DNA from: an uncultured Eubacteriales bacterium
Lineage (GTDB): Bacteria > Bacillota > Clostridia > Oscillospirales > Acutalibacteraceae
DNA: 6,226 bases
Direction: 5' to 3'
NCBI GenBank assembly: GCA_900321905.1
Contig: ONXZ01000088.1
Location: forward strand, 1 to 6,226
The translations under genes were made by a program, and so were the position numbers. Positions 5,901-6,226 of the stretch are shown here, piece by piece. Every line of letters begins with the position of its first letter. Within the stretch, counting starts at the first letter, position 1. The notes below the pieces were generated by a model, which made no database searches, was not told the origin of the DNA, and was given only the letters and a program-made list of their open reading frames with translations.

Positions 5901-5929
5901 TTGACATATTAATAATAAAATATTATAAT
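5901..5929 (+). promoter_or_regulatory. Perfect-consensus sigma-A promoter of the T-box transcript
   Basis: TTGACA (5901-5906) and TATAAT (5924-5929) with exactly 17 bp between them match the full housekeeping consensus. Transcription would start near 5936, just upstream of the T-box Stem I. A very strong promoter is typical where control is exerted downstream by attenuation. It is divergent from the ireB promoter, with 27 bp between the two -35 boxes. Confidence 0.88.
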
Positions 5930-5935
5930 CTATTA

Positions 5936-6167
5936 AAACATATTTGACATTGAAACGGTGTAAGTAGGGCATCTTTTGTTATCAAGAGAGTGTGCGGTCG
6001 GTGTAAGCACATTGGCGTTGATGCGTGAATTTCAGCCGCGGAGTCCTCTGCGAGCAAGTAAGCAGAGCGTATGACTGCGTTAAAGTCTTTGAGTGGCAGG
6101 GCAACCTGCAATTTGAGTGGTACCACGGAACAGGGCTTTCGTCTCAAGAAGACGGAAGCCCTTTATA
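5936..6167 (+). promoter_or_regulatory. T-box riboswitch leader, probably phenylalanine-specific
   Basis: A tRNA-sensing leader that antiterminates when uncharged tRNA binds. Stem I: CGGT (5956-5959) with GCCG (6035-6038), then GCATC (5969-5973) with GATGC (6020-6024), and a distal hairpin TGTGC (5991-5995) with GCACA (6007-6011) carrying the GAGAG bulge and the loop GGTCGGTGTAA. The specifier loop has AGTA (5963-5966) opposite GTGAA (6025-6029). The next bases, TTTCA, give TTT or TTC (6031-6033, followed by a purine), both Phe. Stem II: CTCTGC (6046-6051) with GCAGAG (6062-6067). Stem III: GCAGG (6096-6100) with CCTGC (6105-6109). The T-box bulge TGGTACC (6118-6124) is framed by TTGAG (6113-6117) with CTCAA (6143-6147) and ACG (6125-6127) with CGT (6140-6142). 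TGGT pairs with ACCA tRNA ends. The regulated gene, perhaps pheS/pheT, is outside the window. Confidence 0.93.
6133..6166 (+). terminator. T-box-controlled intrinsic terminator
   Basis: GGGCTTTCGTCT (6133-6144) pairs with AGACGGAAGCCC (6150-6161) over 12 bp with one G-T wobble and a 5-nt loop, followed by TTTATAGTTT. Bases 6140-6144 are also needed for the antiterminator, so the two structures exclude each other as in a standard T-box switch. Confidence 0.88.
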
Positions 6168-6170
6168 GTT

Positions 6171-6226
6171 TCCGGAATCCAGACTCCAGAACCCAGACTC
6201 CAGAATCCAGACTCCAGAGTCCAGTC
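6171..6226. repeat. Heptamer tract D after the T-box terminator
   Basis: Eight consecutive 7-nt units fill the last 56 bases and run off the window edge. The consensus is TCCAGA followed by A, C or G; the first unit is TCCGGAA, the fourth CCCAGAC and the last TCCAGTC. The units alternate between the two commonest forms, TCCAGAC and TCCAGAA. The tract starts about 10 nt after the terminator stem, so it would lie in the transcript between the riboswitch and its gene. Confidence 0.85.

Noticed and set aside
5923..6147. Minus-strand open frame of 74 codons
   Set aside because: It lies entirely across the T-box leader and its promoter, has no ribosome binding site or family resemblance, and is explained by the riboswitch.
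5936..6167. Alanine-specific T-box (alaS is often next to ireB)
   Set aside because: No Ala codon lies at the specifier position; the nearest GCC (6035-6037) is in the base of Stem I. Phe codons occupy the specifier loop.

Overview
The window looks like a chromosome segment from an anaerobic, gut-type Firmicute, most likely class Clostridia and possibly Oscillospiraceae/Ruminococcaceae. The basis is low to moderate GC with AT-rich intergenic DNA, strong AGGAGG-type ribosome binding sites, consensus sigma-A promoters, a T-box leader, an IreB-family gene and an inositol catabolic operon. This placement is inferred from gene content and style; no database was searched.

Layout, left to right. 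(1) 1-842 (+): C-terminal part of a DUF4173-type membrane protein cut by the window edge, followed by a long bulged hairpin terminator (856-930). (2) 967-5167 (+): a self-contained three-gene inositol unit. A promoter at 967-995 (TTGAAA, 17 bp, extended TACAAT) leads to iolG (inositol 2-dehydrogenase), iolD (THcHDO hydrolase) and iolE (inosose dehydratase), closed by a strong terminator at 5141-5167. The three enzymes take myo-inositol to scyllo-inosose (IolG), then the trihydroxycyclohexane-dione (IolE), then 5-deoxy-glucuronate (IolD). The later steps (iolB, iolC, iolJ, iolA) and any transporter or regulator gene are not in the window. (3) 5219-5793 (-): ireB, encoding a small regulatory phosphoprotein of the IreK/PrkC kinase system, with a 101-residue conserved-looking protein of unknown function 26 nt downstream. 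The pair converges on the iol operon and has its own terminator. (4) 5901-6226 (+): a perfect-consensus promoter drives a complete T-box riboswitch with Stem I, Stem II, Stem III, antiterminator and terminator. The specifier loop reads best as phenylalanine. The regulated gene lies beyond the right edge.

The least ordinary feature is the spacer DNA. The gaps iolG-iolD (179 bp) and iolD-iolE (159 bp), the iolE/orf101 gap, and the DNA after the T-box terminator all contain degenerate tandem repeats with a strict 7-nt period but different unit sequences. In the two intra-operon gaps the heptamer tracts form inverted pairs around a core of hairpins. In both gaps the upstream gene also ends in a perfect stem-loop whose 6-nt loop contains the stop codon as its last three bases. 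After each element a conserved TTTCGAC...AAGGAGAAA leader precedes the start codon. These look like two members of one family of composite intergenic elements placed inside an operon.
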